Assembly (NCBI GenBank): GCA_963842775.1 | Contig: CAWJHQ010000010.1 | Span: forward strand, 62,001 to 126,000 | Source: R-RK-3 sp963842775 | GTDB lineage: Bacteria; Pseudomonadota; Alphaproteobacteria; Rhizobiales; Rhodomicrobiaceae | Reading direction: 5' to 3' | DNA length: 64,000 nucleotides | Made by a program: the position numbers and the translations under genes | Notes under the pieces: model-generated | Seen by the model: only the letters and a program-made list of their open reading frames with translations | The model's database searches: none | What the model was told of the DNA's origin: nothing | Shown: positions 18,132-25,982 of the stretch, one piece after another | How positions within the stretch are numbered: the first letter of the stretch is position 1 | Layout: each line of letters begins with the position of its first letter

Positions 18132-18557
18132 ATGGAAGCCGCCGACGACATCATCCGCCTGCTGGGCCTGCAGCCGCATCCAGAAGGCGGGCATTTTCGC
18201 GAGACGTTCCGCGATCCCCTTCAGGTGGATGGCCGCGCCGCATCGACGGCGATTTATTTCCTGCTGCGGCGAGGCGAGCGCTCGCATTGGCACCGCGTCG
18301 ATGCCGCCGAGATATGGCACTTTTATGCGGGCGCGCCGCTGGAATTGAAGATCGCCGACGGCGTGCGGCATTCGATCATCGTTCTCGGCGCAAGCCTTAC
18401 GGCCGGTGAGCGGCCGCAAGCTGTGGTCCCCGCCGGGGCGTGGCAAAGCGCGGCGACCCTCGGCGATTGGACGCTCGTCGGCTGCACCGTCGCGCCGGGT
18501 TTCCTGTTTTCCGGTTTCGAGCTGGCGCCGGATGGCTGGTCGCCGCCGACCGGCTGA
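18132..18557 (+). CDS. DUF985 family cupin protein
   Basis: 141 aa. The family signatures are LQPHPEGGHFRETFRD near the N-terminus, AIYFLLRRGERSHWHRVDAAEIWHF in the cupin core and VAPGFLFSGFELAP near the end. It is a small double-stranded beta-helix protein. The His/Glu residues of SHWHRVDAAEIW could bind a metal, as in other cupins, but no activity is established for the family. The ATG at 18132 starts directly before the conserved DDIIRLLGL helix. It is divergent from serC by about 170 nt. Confidence 0.88.
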   Translation: MEAADDIIRLLGLQPHPEGGHFRETFRDPLQVDGRAASTAIYFLLRRGERSHWHRVDAAEIWHFYAGAPLELKIADGVRHSIIVLGASLTAGERPQAVVPAGAWQSAATLGDWTLVGCTVAPGFLFSGFELAPDGWSPPTG

Positions 18558-18676
18558 GCCGACGTTAAGGTAAATTCACGGGGACGGCCACTTTCGCCCT
18601 ATTTTCCGCCCGCTTTACCTGCTTATGGCAGGCGCGCTAAAGCTAAGCGCAGTCAAGCGTAACACTGGGGGAAGTC

Positions 18677-19240
18677 ATGGCAGTACCGCGCGCACTCAGC
18701 ATTTTCAAAGTGCGGGACGAAGGCAATCTGGAATTCTGGGTTTCCAATCTGGTCATCGTCCTGTCGACCGTGCTCGGCGTTTATCTCGCGGCGCAAGCCG
18801 GCTATCGGACGGCGCTGGATTTCGAGCTGGCGCGCACCGAGCGGGAGAGTTTCTACATGCGCCGCGCGCTTCTCGACGAGCTCAAGGACAATCTCGTCCA
18901 GGCCGACGAGATCTCAAAGAACATGATTGAGAGTGGCTGGCGGTTCAAAAATTCCGACCCGGAAATCTTTAAATTGCAGGGCTATGTCTGGGAGACGATG
19001 AAGGAGCAGAGCACCACCTTCCAGATTCCCTCAGAGGTGCTGACCGGCGTGCGGCGCTATTACGATAAGTCGGGCAGCTATGCGAAGGCGCTGGGTGTGG
19101 GACAGGGGACGGCCATCGACGCTGCCAAATCCTGGCAGAAGGATACCCAGGAGGTACGGGAAAAGGTCGTCCCGGCGATGGAGCAGGATATCGCGCAACT
19201 CCGCGAAAAGCTCGTCAATCGCGGCGTTCAGATCAACTGA
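18677..19240 (+). CDS. Hypothetical single-pass membrane protein with coiled-coil domain
   Basis: 187 aa. After a 22-residue cytoplasmic start comes one membrane helix (WVSNLVIVLSTVLGVYLAAQ), then a helical, charged domain with predicted coiled-coil character (DFELARTERESFYMRRALLDE; EVREKVVPAMEQDIAQLREK). GGGGGAAG directly precedes the ATG, so the start is secure. The topology suggests a membrane-anchored helical scaffold or sensor, but no family is recognised. It stands alone, followed by a 40-nt region with a hairpin. Confidence 0.65.
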   Translation: MAVPRALSIFKVRDEGNLEFWVSNLVIVLSTVLGVYLAAQAGYRTALDFELARTERESFYMRRALLDELKDNLVQADEISKNMIESGWRFKNSDPEIFKLQGYVWETMKEQSTTFQIPSEVLTGVRRYYDKSGSYAKALGVGQGTAIDAAKSWQKDTQEVREKVVPAMEQDIAQLREKLVNRGVQIN

Positions 19241-19280
19241 GTCTTTTTTGCATCAGAGATGGAACAATCCACAGGGGTAC

Positions 19281-19309
19281 GGAATCATCAACTTGACTGT
19301 TGTGATTCC
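19281..19309. repeat. Imperfect hairpin downstream of membrane protein gene
   Basis: GGAATCATCAAC at 19281-19292 pairs with GTTGTGATTCC at 19299-19309, leaving one unpaired T and a six-base loop. No T run follows, so it is more likely a regulatory or mRNA-stability hairpin than a terminator. Confidence 0.4.
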
Positions 19310-19382
19310 ATGACGAAGCGCTGCGAATCGGATAAACAGGAATCATAAGAAGGTAAAAAACCTCTTAACAGCGTTAGTAACA

Positions 19383-19622
19383 GTGGAGCGTCAAGTGGAG
19401 CACGAGTACCCAACCGATTGGAAACAATTGGGCAGCCTGGCCAACGGCATCTTGCGGTCGGTCGCGGAGAAGCGAATGAAACAAGCTGAGTTCATGGCAG
19501 CGGAAACACATGGTTTCGATGCCGAGTTGCACTCCCCGCGTGCACAGAATCGCACTCAGCTGGATCTGCCGCTTTTGCCGCAATCCGCGCCGATGGCCGA
19601 GTTAAGGGCCGGCCGCATCTAG
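19383..19622 (+). CDS. Small hypothetical protein, doubtful
   Basis: 79 aa, starting with GTG (19383); a second in-frame GTG follows five codons later and both sit in GTGGAGC context. The product is hydrophilic with an amphipathic helix (WKQLGSLANGILRSVAEKRMKQAEFMA), a length of 79 residues and no recognisable domain. The C-terminal half is low in distinctive features. It precedes the GT-rich tract and a strong terminator at 19899, so a transcript through here is plausible. Confidence 0.35.
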   Translation: MERQVEHEYPTDWKQLGSLANGILRSVAEKRMKQAEFMAAETHGFDAELHSPRAQNRTQLDLPLLPQSAPMAELRAGRI

Positions 19623-19649
19623 GCCGGGTATCGCAAACCCAGCGTTCAG

Positions 19650-19799
19650 GCGTTGAGTTGAGTCAGTTGTGTTCCGTTGCGTCGAGTCGAGTTTGTTGCG
19701 TGGCGTTGAGTTCGGTGGCGTTTGTTGCGTTAAACGTTGCGTCGGTATGCGTCCTGTTGCGTTTGTAGGTCGTGTGTGTGAGTTGCGTGGAGTGGAGCG
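19650..19799. repeat. GT-rich degenerate repeat tract built on GTTGCGT / GTTGAGT
   Basis: About 150 bases with strong strand asymmetry: the plus strand is almost free of A and poor in C, the minus strand is CA-rich. GTTGCGT occurs six times, starting at 19676, 19695, 19724, 19736, 19756 and 19782, at irregular spacings of 12-29, interspersed with GTTGAGT and GAGTCGAGT variants. It does not look coding. It lies between a doubtful 79-aa gene and a terminator, so it could be an unstructured RNA or a 3' UTR. Confidence 0.6.
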
Positions 19800-19898
19800 A
19801 CCGGCTTTTGTAATGCGTGTTGCCGAGGAAATTTCGCCGGCCGCTTGAATTGTGGCGTATCGCCTGCCGTATCGGGTGTTTGCGATCGCGTAAAACTG

Positions 19899-19930
19899 AA
19901 ACGGGCGCTCCATTGCTGGGCGCCCGTTTT
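19899..19930. terminator. Bidirectional intrinsic terminator
   Basis: AAACGGGCGC (19899-19908) and GCGCCCGTTT (19920-19929) form a perfect 10-bp stem with an 11-base loop and a short T run on the plus strand. It lies 30 nt after the HNH gene stop on the minus strand and after the GT-rich tract on the plus strand, so it can serve both directions. Confidence 0.75.
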
Positions 19931-19959
19931 CTTGTTCGGCCTGCATGATATGGGAACGG

Positions 19960-20529
19960 CTACGGCTCCAGCTCGGTATCCCAATAGAGATAATCCATCC
20001 AGCTCTCATGCAGATAGTTCGGCGGAAATAGCCGGCCATTGCGATGCAGCTCATGCACCGTCGGGCGATACGGCGTCTGATAGGGCCACATCTTGGCCTT
20101 CTTCGGCATGTCGCCGCCCTTCTTCAGATTACAGGGCGCGCAGGCCGTGACGACATTGTCCCATCGCGTCATCCCGCCGCGCGAGCGCGGTACGAGGTGA
20201 TCGAAGGTCAAATCCTCCAGGTCGCCGCAATATTGGCAGCTGAAACGGTCGCGCAAAAACACGTTGAATCGCGTGAAAGCCGGATAAAGCGCGGGCCGCA
20301 CATAGATCTTCAGCGAAACCACGCTCGGCAGCTTCATCTCGAAAGTCGGACTGTGCACCGCCTTGTCGTAGTGCGAGACAATGTTCACGCGATCCAGGAA
20401 CACCGCCTTCACGGTATCCTGCCACCCCCATAGGGAAAGGGGATAATAGCTGAGCGGACGGTAGTCCGCGTTGAGAACAAGGGCCGGATAGGCCTCAGGC
20501 GGCGATGATGCGGTTGCTACAGCGGTCAC
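19960..20529 (-). CDS. HNH endonuclease family protein
   Basis: 189 aa. The HNH/zinc core is CQYCG, then TFDHLVPRSRGGMTRWDN, then CAPCNLKKG: four zinc-binding cysteines around the His-Asn-His site. The N-terminal VLNADYRPLSYYPLSLWGWQD is a long conserved segment seen in stand-alone HNH proteins of many bacteria, which are chromosomal, not homing elements. The biological target is unknown. The start is a GTG at 20529 preceded by AGGAAAGG. Both neighbours are unrelated small genes. A strong terminator lies directly downstream. Confidence 0.92.
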   Translation of the reverse strand: MTAVATASSPPEAYPALVLNADYRPLSYYPLSLWGWQDTVKAVFLDRVNIVSHYDKAVHSPTFEMKLPSVVSLKIYVRPALYPAFTRFNVFLRDRFSCQYCGDLEDLTFDHLVPRSRGGMTRWDNVVTACAPCNLKKGGDMPKKAKMWPYQTPYRPTVHELHRNGRLFPPNYLHESWMDYLYWDTELEP

Positions 20530-20756
20530 GTCTGCCTTTCCTGACGGTTAACCCGTTAGCCTTTGCAGTCACGTTCGCACTACGTCGCATGGGTAGGGAT
20601 ACTATAGCTCCATTGCAGTTCTGTGAAGACCCCTTTCGGATGAGGTGATAAACCCTGAGCGTCTTGTTTTTGCCCTGATGCCTGCGGCCTTCGCCTTGGA
20701 TCGGAACGCGAAAATCCCTGGCGGGTTTCAATAGGAAAGCGTCATCAGGAGGGCAA

Positions 20757-21104
20757 ATGAGCAAATCGGCAAAGGGCCAGGCAACGATCGCACGGATCTG
20801 GCGTGGCCGCACAAAGCGGGAGATCGCGGATCGCTACGCGGGCTACCTTTATGAAGAAGGCATCAGGCCGCTGGAGGAGAAGGCGCTTGGCGTCCAGCTC
20901 TTTCGCGAGGACCGCGAAACGGAGAGCGAATTCGTCACCATTTCCTACTGGGAAAGCGTGGAAGCAATGTCACGCTTCACCGGCGGCGATCCAAATCGCA
21001 TTCACCATCTCGACCGCGACGCGGAATTCCTCATCGAACTGCCGGAGCGCGTACAGATTTTGACCATTCTCACCTCCAGCGGGAATCGCGGCGGCGAGAC
21101 CTAG
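20757..21104 (+). CDS. Small antibiotic-biosynthesis-monooxygenase-like (ABM fold) hypothetical protein
   Basis: 115 aa. The sequence ATIARIWRGRTKREIADRYAGYL, GVQLFREDRETESEFVTISYW, ESVEAMSRFTGGDPN and a repeated strand at the end fit a dimeric alpha/beta-barrel protein of the ABM/EthD type. These range from haem-degrading and quinol monooxygenases to stress-related binders, so the function is open. AGGAGGG precedes the ATG. It stands alone. Confidence 0.65.
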   Translation: MSKSAKGQATIARIWRGRTKREIADRYAGYLYEEGIRPLEEKALGVQLFREDRETESEFVTISYWESVEAMSRFTGGDPNRIHHLDRDAEFLIELPERVQILTILTSSGNRGGET

Positions 21105-21263
21105 AGCCGACGCATGGCGGCATAATCGAGCTAGCGATCGATCTTAAGACTGCGATTGCGGAGCGGAACCTTACAATTCTTTCTCGATACGTCTTTTTCT
21201 CGGCCCAAGCTCAGTATAAAAGTCGCAAGGGCATTTGGTCTCGGCGTGAAAAGGGAGAGTTTG

Positions 21264-21560
21264 ATGGGTGTCGAAGACGCGGCGCAGCGGCGCCATGAGG
21301 AATTTATACGCCAGCAGCATGAACGCAGTCTCGCCAATGCCTCGATGCAGACGAACAGCGCGGCGGCCGAACTGATCGCCGAGCGCATCGCCGCCAAGCT
21401 CGCCGAACAGAACGATATCATCTACCAGATCGGCCAGAAGCAGGGGCGGACGAGCTTCATCGCCTATCTGTCGCTGGTGATCGCGGCGGTGGCGGCGCGT
21501 CGGGCAGGTGCTGGGGCCGGTGTGGCAGTGGCCCTTGTTCAGGGGAATGTTTGGATAGGG
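21264..21560 (+). CDS. Small coiled-coil protein with C-terminal membrane helix (probable frameshift near the end)
   Basis: About 98 aa. A long amphipathic helix (AAQRRHEEFIRQQHERSLA; AAAELIAERIAAKLAEQNDII) is followed by a hydrophobic segment (FIAYLSLVIAAVA). In the starting frame the reading runs on into the opposing ArsR gene with basic, non-conserved sequence. Shifting frame in the GC-rich run near 21,490-21,500 gives a compact end, VGQVLGPVWQWPLFRGMFG, with a stop at 21560, before the convergent gene ends. That shorter form is the likelier product. GGGAGAG precedes the ATG. Family unknown. Confidence 0.5.
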
Positions 21561-21591
21561 GGACCAACCGGCCCCCCAATCCTGCGCTCGA

Positions 21592-21942
21592 TTACCGCTC
21601 GACAAAGGAGCGGAGCCGGGCCAATGCGTCGTCCCATTGCCGCGAAACGCTGTCGAGATACGCCTGTAGCTCGACGATCGGTTCGGGCCTGAAGGCAAAC
21701 TGGCTTTCCCGCCCGACGCGCGTGCTGCGGACCAGCCCGGCATTTTCCAGCACCCGCAGATGCTTGGTGATGGCTTGCCGCGTGAGCTTGGTATCCGCCG
21801 AAAGCCCCGCGATGGATCGCGTTTGCCCGTCGCTCAGTTTCGTCAGGAGCGAGAGACGGGTGGGATCTCCGAGAGCGGCGAATACCGGAGCGGGATTCGT
21901 ATCGCCAGCGGCGGTTCTAGCGCTCAACATGAGCCTTAACAT
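21592..21942 (-). CDS. ArsR-type winged-helix transcriptional regulator
   Basis: 116 aa. The winged helix-turn-helix spans residues about 18-85 (PAPVFAALGDPTRLSLLTKL; TKLTRQAITKHLRVLENAGLV; VGRESQFAF). The metal-binding cysteines of ArsR/SmtB are absent, as in the non-metal group that regulates a neighbouring SRPBCC gene. The C-terminal stretch (ELQAYLDSVSRQWDDALARL) is a conserved helix of that group. The start may be the ATG at 21942 or 21930. Both overlap the end of the SRPBCC gene, so the two are translationally coupled. Confidence 0.9.
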   Translation of the reverse strand: MLRLMLSARTAAGDTNPAPVFAALGDPTRLSLLTKLSDGQTRSIAGLSADTKLTRQAITKHLRVLENAGLVRSTRVGRESQFAFRPEPIVELQAYLDSVSRQWDDALARLRSFVER

Positions 21943-22361
21943 TCCTTGTTTGCTCTTCCCATCCGCCTTCGTTCATGCGGAAAGCCTCGGCCCGGCGATT
22001 GGCAGGCAGTGCGTCAAATCCCGATTCGATAATGGTGAGGCGGGTTCCTTTGGATGTCGGTTCGAGCCGGAACTCGACCAGCGTGGTTGCATCGTGAGTA
22101 TACCGGCGTCAGCTCGATACCTTCATGAGGCCATCTGAAGGAAAATAATCGCGGGGCCTCCATCTGCTCGATTGTGGCATTCCATTTGATGTGCTCATAG
22201 CCGGGATAGGTTATCTGGCCCGTCGAGACCTCACCGGGCACGAACGGACCATCCAGCTTCACCCGGAACCATTCGCCGAACTCTTTGTGATCGGTCAGCG
22301 CGCGCCAAACCCTCTCAACGGGGGCATTCAATTCAACGGTTTTTTCGATGCGATCGGACAT
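21917..22361 (-). CDS. SRPBCC domain protein (AHSA1 family), frameshifted
   Basis: About 148 aa. The START-like/AHSA1 domain begins IEKTVELNAPVERVWRALTD and continues through EFGEWFRVKLDGPFVPGE and IEQMEAPRLFSFRWPHEG. Near 22,100 the frame breaks after ELTPVY. In another frame the expected C-terminus follows at once (DATTLVEFRLEPTSKGTRL, IIESGFDALP, MNEGGWEEQTRNVKAHVER) to a stop at 21917. The ATG at 22361 has an AGGAGG site. These proteins bind small hydrophobic ligands and usually form a unit with an ArsR regulator. Here the SRPBCC gene comes first and its 3' end overlaps the regulator's start. Confidence 0.88.
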
Positions 22362-22442
22362 ATGCGCAACCTCCTGGTTGCGCATAAAATGGCAGATCCG
22401 GGCGTAAAGAGCAACCAAAACGTTGCGTTTTGTGTTCGATGG

Positions 22443-23439
22443 CTAACCCGCGTTTCGCGCGTGCTGAACCTTCAGCGCGTCGGGATTGATGACATTGATG
22501 GGCTTGCCAGCGGCATAAGCGAGAATTTGATCGAAGATGTCGGCAAACTGAATTTCATATTCGTCGCGCGTGACATAGCCGATATGCGGCGTGCAAACGA
22601 CGTTGTCCATGTTGAGCAACGGATGGGCTGGATCCCTTAGCGGCTCGTCTTCGAAGACGTCGACCGCCGCCATTCCCGGCCGTCCGGCGCGGAGCGCCGC
22701 GACCAATGCGTTCGGCTCGATGAGAGGCGCCCGGCTTGTATTGACCAGGAGCGCGGTGGGCTTCATGCGCGCCAAATCCTCGGCGCGTGACGATGCCGCG
22801 CGTCGCCTCCACCAGCCGGATATGCAGGGAGATCACGTCGCAGCTTTCGAAGAACTCGGCCTTGCTGCGCGCCGTCGCATATCCATCGGCTTGAGCCTGC
22901 GCCAGCCCCGCCTCGCGCGCCCAGACCAGCACGTTCATGCCAAAAGCACGGCCATAGCCGGCAACCGCGCGGCCGATCCTTCCGTAACCGTAAATGCCGA
23001 GCGTCTTGCCGCGCAGCGTGTCGCCGACGCCGATCTGCCATGTCCCCGCCTTCAACGCGGACATCTGCTGGGGAATTTGGCGCGCCGCCGCAAGGATCAA
23101 ACCCCAGGTCAATTCGGCGGCGGCGTAGGACGGCGCATCGGAGTGCAGATTGGAGGAGACGATGACGCCAAGGCGCGTACACGCGTCGACATCGATATGC
23201 GGATAGACGCTGCGCTGGCTGATGAGCCGCAGATTCGGCAGGCGCTCAAGCAGGGGCGCGGCGATCTTCGTACGCTCGCGTATGAGAACCAGGGCTTCGG
23301 CATCCTGCAAACGTTCGGCCAAAGGGCCTGTTTCCTGGAGGTGGTCGTTCCAGATCGTGACATCGTGGCCGTTGAGCTTCTCGAAGCATGGCAGGCCGCG
23401 CAGCGTGTCGAAATAATCGTCCAGGATGGAAATTTTCAT
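22443..23439 (-). CDS. D-2-hydroxyacid dehydrogenase family NAD-binding protein (frameshifted)
   Basis: About 331 aa. The catalytic domain (MKISILDDYFDTLRGLP...) is followed by the Rossmann motif LGIYGYGRIGRAVAGYG, ISLHIRLVEATRGIVT, TALLVNTSRAPLIEPNAL (substrate Arg), DVFEDEPL (Glu) and CTPHIGYVT (His). These are the hallmarks of the family that reduces 2-ketoacids. A frameshift lies at about 22,770-22,790, where the segment ARMKPTALLV resumes in another frame. It sits 119 nt downstream of the class III aminotransferase gene on the same strand and could be the last gene of that operon, perhaps reducing a 2-oxo product; that is inference. Confidence 0.87.
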
Positions 23440-23558
23440 GAGGGACCAACTCCTGCCGGATGTTCATTCCCTTGCTAATGCTTTCGGGGCGCAAAGGCTA
23501 GTTCAGCGATGGTTCGCTGAGCGCGTACCGGAATCCGGCTGCTCGCTTCGTGCACCCT

Positions 23559-24903
23559 CTACATCCGCCCGATCTCAGCGAGCACGTCCTCCATCCTCCC
23601 CACAAGTTCATCGGCATGAGCCTTGGTGACGCATAGGGGCGGCCTGATCTTCAGAACATTCCCGAAGCGGCCGGCCGCGCCGATGAGAATGCCGTGTTCG
23701 CGCAGGCCGTTGATCATTGCCGTCGCGAGTTCCGGGTCCGGGGTCTTGAAATTGCCGTCGCGCGAAAATTCCACGCCGAAATAAAGCCCGGCGCCGCGCA
23801 CGGCGCTGATCACCGGATAGCGGGTGCTCAGTTCCAGCAGATGCCCGCCCAGATGGGCCCCGACGACGGACGCATTCTCGATGAGGGATTCCTGCTGAAT
23901 GACTTCGAGCACCGCGAGCCCCGCCGCGGCGGCGGCGGGCGACGCCGCGAATGTATTGAAATAGCCAAAATCCTCGGCAAAGGCGCTAAGCAGCCCAGGA
24001 CTCGTCACCACGCCCGCGACCGGATAGCCGTTGCCCATCGGCTTGCCCATGGTCACGATATCCGGCTGCACGCCGTGGCGGGCAAAGCCCCACATGCCGG
24101 AGCCGGTCCGGCCGAAACCGGGCTGCACTTCGTCGGCGATGAACAGCCCGCCGGCCTTGCGCACGGCTTTCACCGCCGGCGCGAGAAAGCCGCGCGGCTC
24201 GGCAAACACGCCGTCGCTGGAAAAGATGCTGTCGGCGATCAGTCCGGCGAGTTGGATGCCGTCCTCCTGCATCGCGGCGATCGCATCGCGCACTGCCTTG
24301 GCGAAACCCGTGCCCGGCTTGCCTGAAAAGCGGCGGGGATCGGGCGCGGGGACCATGCGCACATGCGGCGGCGGCGCGCCGGTCTTGTAGGATGAGGGCG
24401 AAATCTCGGTCACGGCGGCGGTATTGCCATGATAGGCGGTTTCGGTGACGATGAAGCCGGTTCCGCCGCTCGCCTTTTTCGCAATCCGCAGCGCCAGGTC
24501 ATTGCTCTCGCTGCCGGTGCAGGTGAACACGACATTCGAAAGCTCGCCTGGATATGTCGCCAGCAGCTTTTCGGCGTAATCGTGAACCGTGTCGTGCAGA
24601 TAGCGGGAATGGATATTGATCTCGGCAAGCTGCTTGCAAACCGCTTCGACGACCTTCGGGTGGGAATGCCCCACGGTGGGCACGTTGTTGTAGAAATCGA
24701 GATAGCGCCGCCCGTTCGACGCATAGAGATAAGGCGCCCTCGGCGCGCACCATTTTCAGCGGCTCGCGATAGAACAGCACCGAGGAGGCGCCGAACGTTT
24801 TCTTGCGCCGGTCCACCAGCGCCGCCGTCTCATCGTCGAGCGCGCCGGGCAGCGCGTCGCGAAAGGCGTTCAGCGCGAGGATCTGTGTGGCTTCGTGTTT
24901 CAT
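23559..24903 (-). CDS. Class III PLP-dependent aminotransferase / phospholyase-like enzyme (frameshifted near N-terminus)
   Basis: About 447 aa. The N-terminal part (LPGALDDETAALVDRRKKTFG) shifts frame near 24,735 and continues in the expected way. Typical class III features follow: VPTVGHSHPKVVEAV, CTGSESNDLALRIAKKASG, the PLP aspartate motif FIADEVQPGFGRTG and the PLP lysine in VTMGKPMGNGYPV. An EEVQ-to-DEVQ core is common to AGXT2L/phospholyase and 4-aminobutyrate-type enzymes. Its start (ATGA) overlaps the stop of an APH-type kinase gene by 4 bases. That arrangement recalls hydroxylysine- or ethanolamine-phosphate phospho-lyases working with their kinase, so elimination of a phosphorylated amino alcohol is as likely as transamination. 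Confidence 0.85.
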
Positions 24904-25919
24904 GACCCGCCGCTCCCGGTCTCGGCCGCCGCTTCGGCATGTTCGGCAAGAAAGGCGCGGCCCAGCGCAACCGTTCCTCGCGTATAGGCTTCGCCCGTCT
25001 GCTGTGCCATTGGGGTCTCCGAATGCGAGGCGATCCAGGCGGTCAGCAGCATCCGCCGCAGCATGATGAAGGTGGGGATGATGGCCGCTTCCGCATCGGA
25101 AAGCGGCGCGACCGTTCGGTAGCCGGCGATCCAGGCGTCCAGCAATTCGGGGATGTAGGGCTCGTGCTCCAGGAAACTGATCGCGGCGGCGAAATCGTAG
25201 AGATACCAGCTGAACCCGCAATCGTCGAAATCGATGACCGACAGGCGTTCTCCGTCGATGATCAGATTGGCAAGCCGCAGATCGGCATGGACGAGGCCGA
25301 ACTTCTCGGCATCCTCGCCATAGTCGGCAAGGCGCTGGCGCAGCAGTTCGGCAACCTCTTCCAGGACTTGCCGGTCCTGGGCGGTGAGGCCGAGACCTTC
25401 GCGCCAATCGCCCCAAAGCGGCGTATCGCCCAGCGTGGTGCCGAAATTCCAGGTCTTGCGGATGAAGCCCGGCGGCGGCGTCCAGGCCCGGGCATGGGCG
25501 TGCAGCCGCGCGCTCACCGCGCCGAGCTCGTGGAACCAGGCGGCCAGGCCGCTCGCCTCGTCGGGCTCCTTGCCCGGCAAGAACTCGAAGGCCACCACAT
25601 GGCGGGTCGTGCCATTATCCTCGATATCGGCGATCAGCCCGCCATCGGCTTGCGCGATCGGCGTCAGCGTCTTGACGATGCCCTCGCTGTTCAATGCCGA
25701 GAGCCAGGCAAGTTCGGAGGCGATCTCCTCGCGCGTATGGTAGCCCTGCCGATGGACGCGAAACACGACGTCGCGACCGGATGCCGCTTCTTGCGCACGA
25801 AAGGTGGCGTTTTCGGAAACTGTCAGCAGAGCCAGCTTCGCATCGTCGCCAAATCCCCAGCGGGGCAAGGCGGCGCGCAGACCGTTTTCCAGCTGGCCGA
25901 TGAATTCTTCATTATACAT
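24900..25919 (-). CDS. APH-family phosphotransferase, hydroxylysine/homoserine kinase-like
   Basis: 339 aa. The aminoglycoside-phosphotransferase fold is shown by the catalytic loop LVHADLRLANLIIDG and the metal-binding IDFDDCGFSWYLYDFA. The N-terminal lobe (VSENATFRAQ; VFRVHRQGYHTREEIASEL) provides nucleotide binding. It resembles the AGPHD1/hydroxylysine kinase and HomoSer kinase II group, not antibiotic-resistance enzymes. It is translationally coupled (ATGA overlap) to the class III PLP enzyme. The kinase probably phosphorylates an amino alcohol for the PLP enzyme to eliminate. It follows the hydrolase gene by 63 nt in the transporter operon. Confidence 0.82.
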   Translation of the reverse strand: MYNEEFIGQLENGLRAALPRWGFGDDAKLALLTVSENATFRAQEAASGRDVVFRVHRQGYHTREEIASELAWLSALNSEGIVKTLTPIAQADGGLIADIEDNGTTRHVVAFEFLPGKEPDEASGLAAWFHELGAVSARLHAHARAWTPPPGFIRKTWNFGTTLGDTPLWGDWREGLGLTAQDRQVLEEVAELLRQRLADYGEDAEKFGLVHADLRLANLIIDGERLSVIDFDDCGFSWYLYDFAAAISFLEHEPYIPELLDAWIAGYRTVAPLSDAEAAIIPTFIMLRRMLLTAWIASHSETPMAQQTGEAYTRGTVALGRAFLAEHAEAAAETGSGGS

Positions 25920-25982
25920 TGGGTGCTCTCCCCTGCGCCCGCTTCAACTGTCGAGCCTTCTCAGCTCCTTCACGTCTCGGAC

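Noticed and set aside
16720..18348. Plus-strand open frame across serC and into the cupin gene
   Set aside because: serC and the cupin each have clear family motifs; the long frame has none and is antisense to serC.
19650..19799. CRISPR array or minisatellite
   Set aside because: The heptamer recurs at irregular spacing, with no conserved direct repeat of CRISPR length and no spacers; no cas genes in the window.
19602..20054. Asn/Thr/Gln-rich minus-strand frame across the GT-rich tract
   Set aside because: It starts inside the HNH gene and crosses a strong terminator; the composition is a by-product of the CA-rich repeat.
24900..25919. Aminoglycoside resistance gene
   Set aside because: The APH fold is shared by many metabolic kinases. 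Coupling to a class III PLP enzyme and the surrounding operon favour an amino-alcohol kinase.
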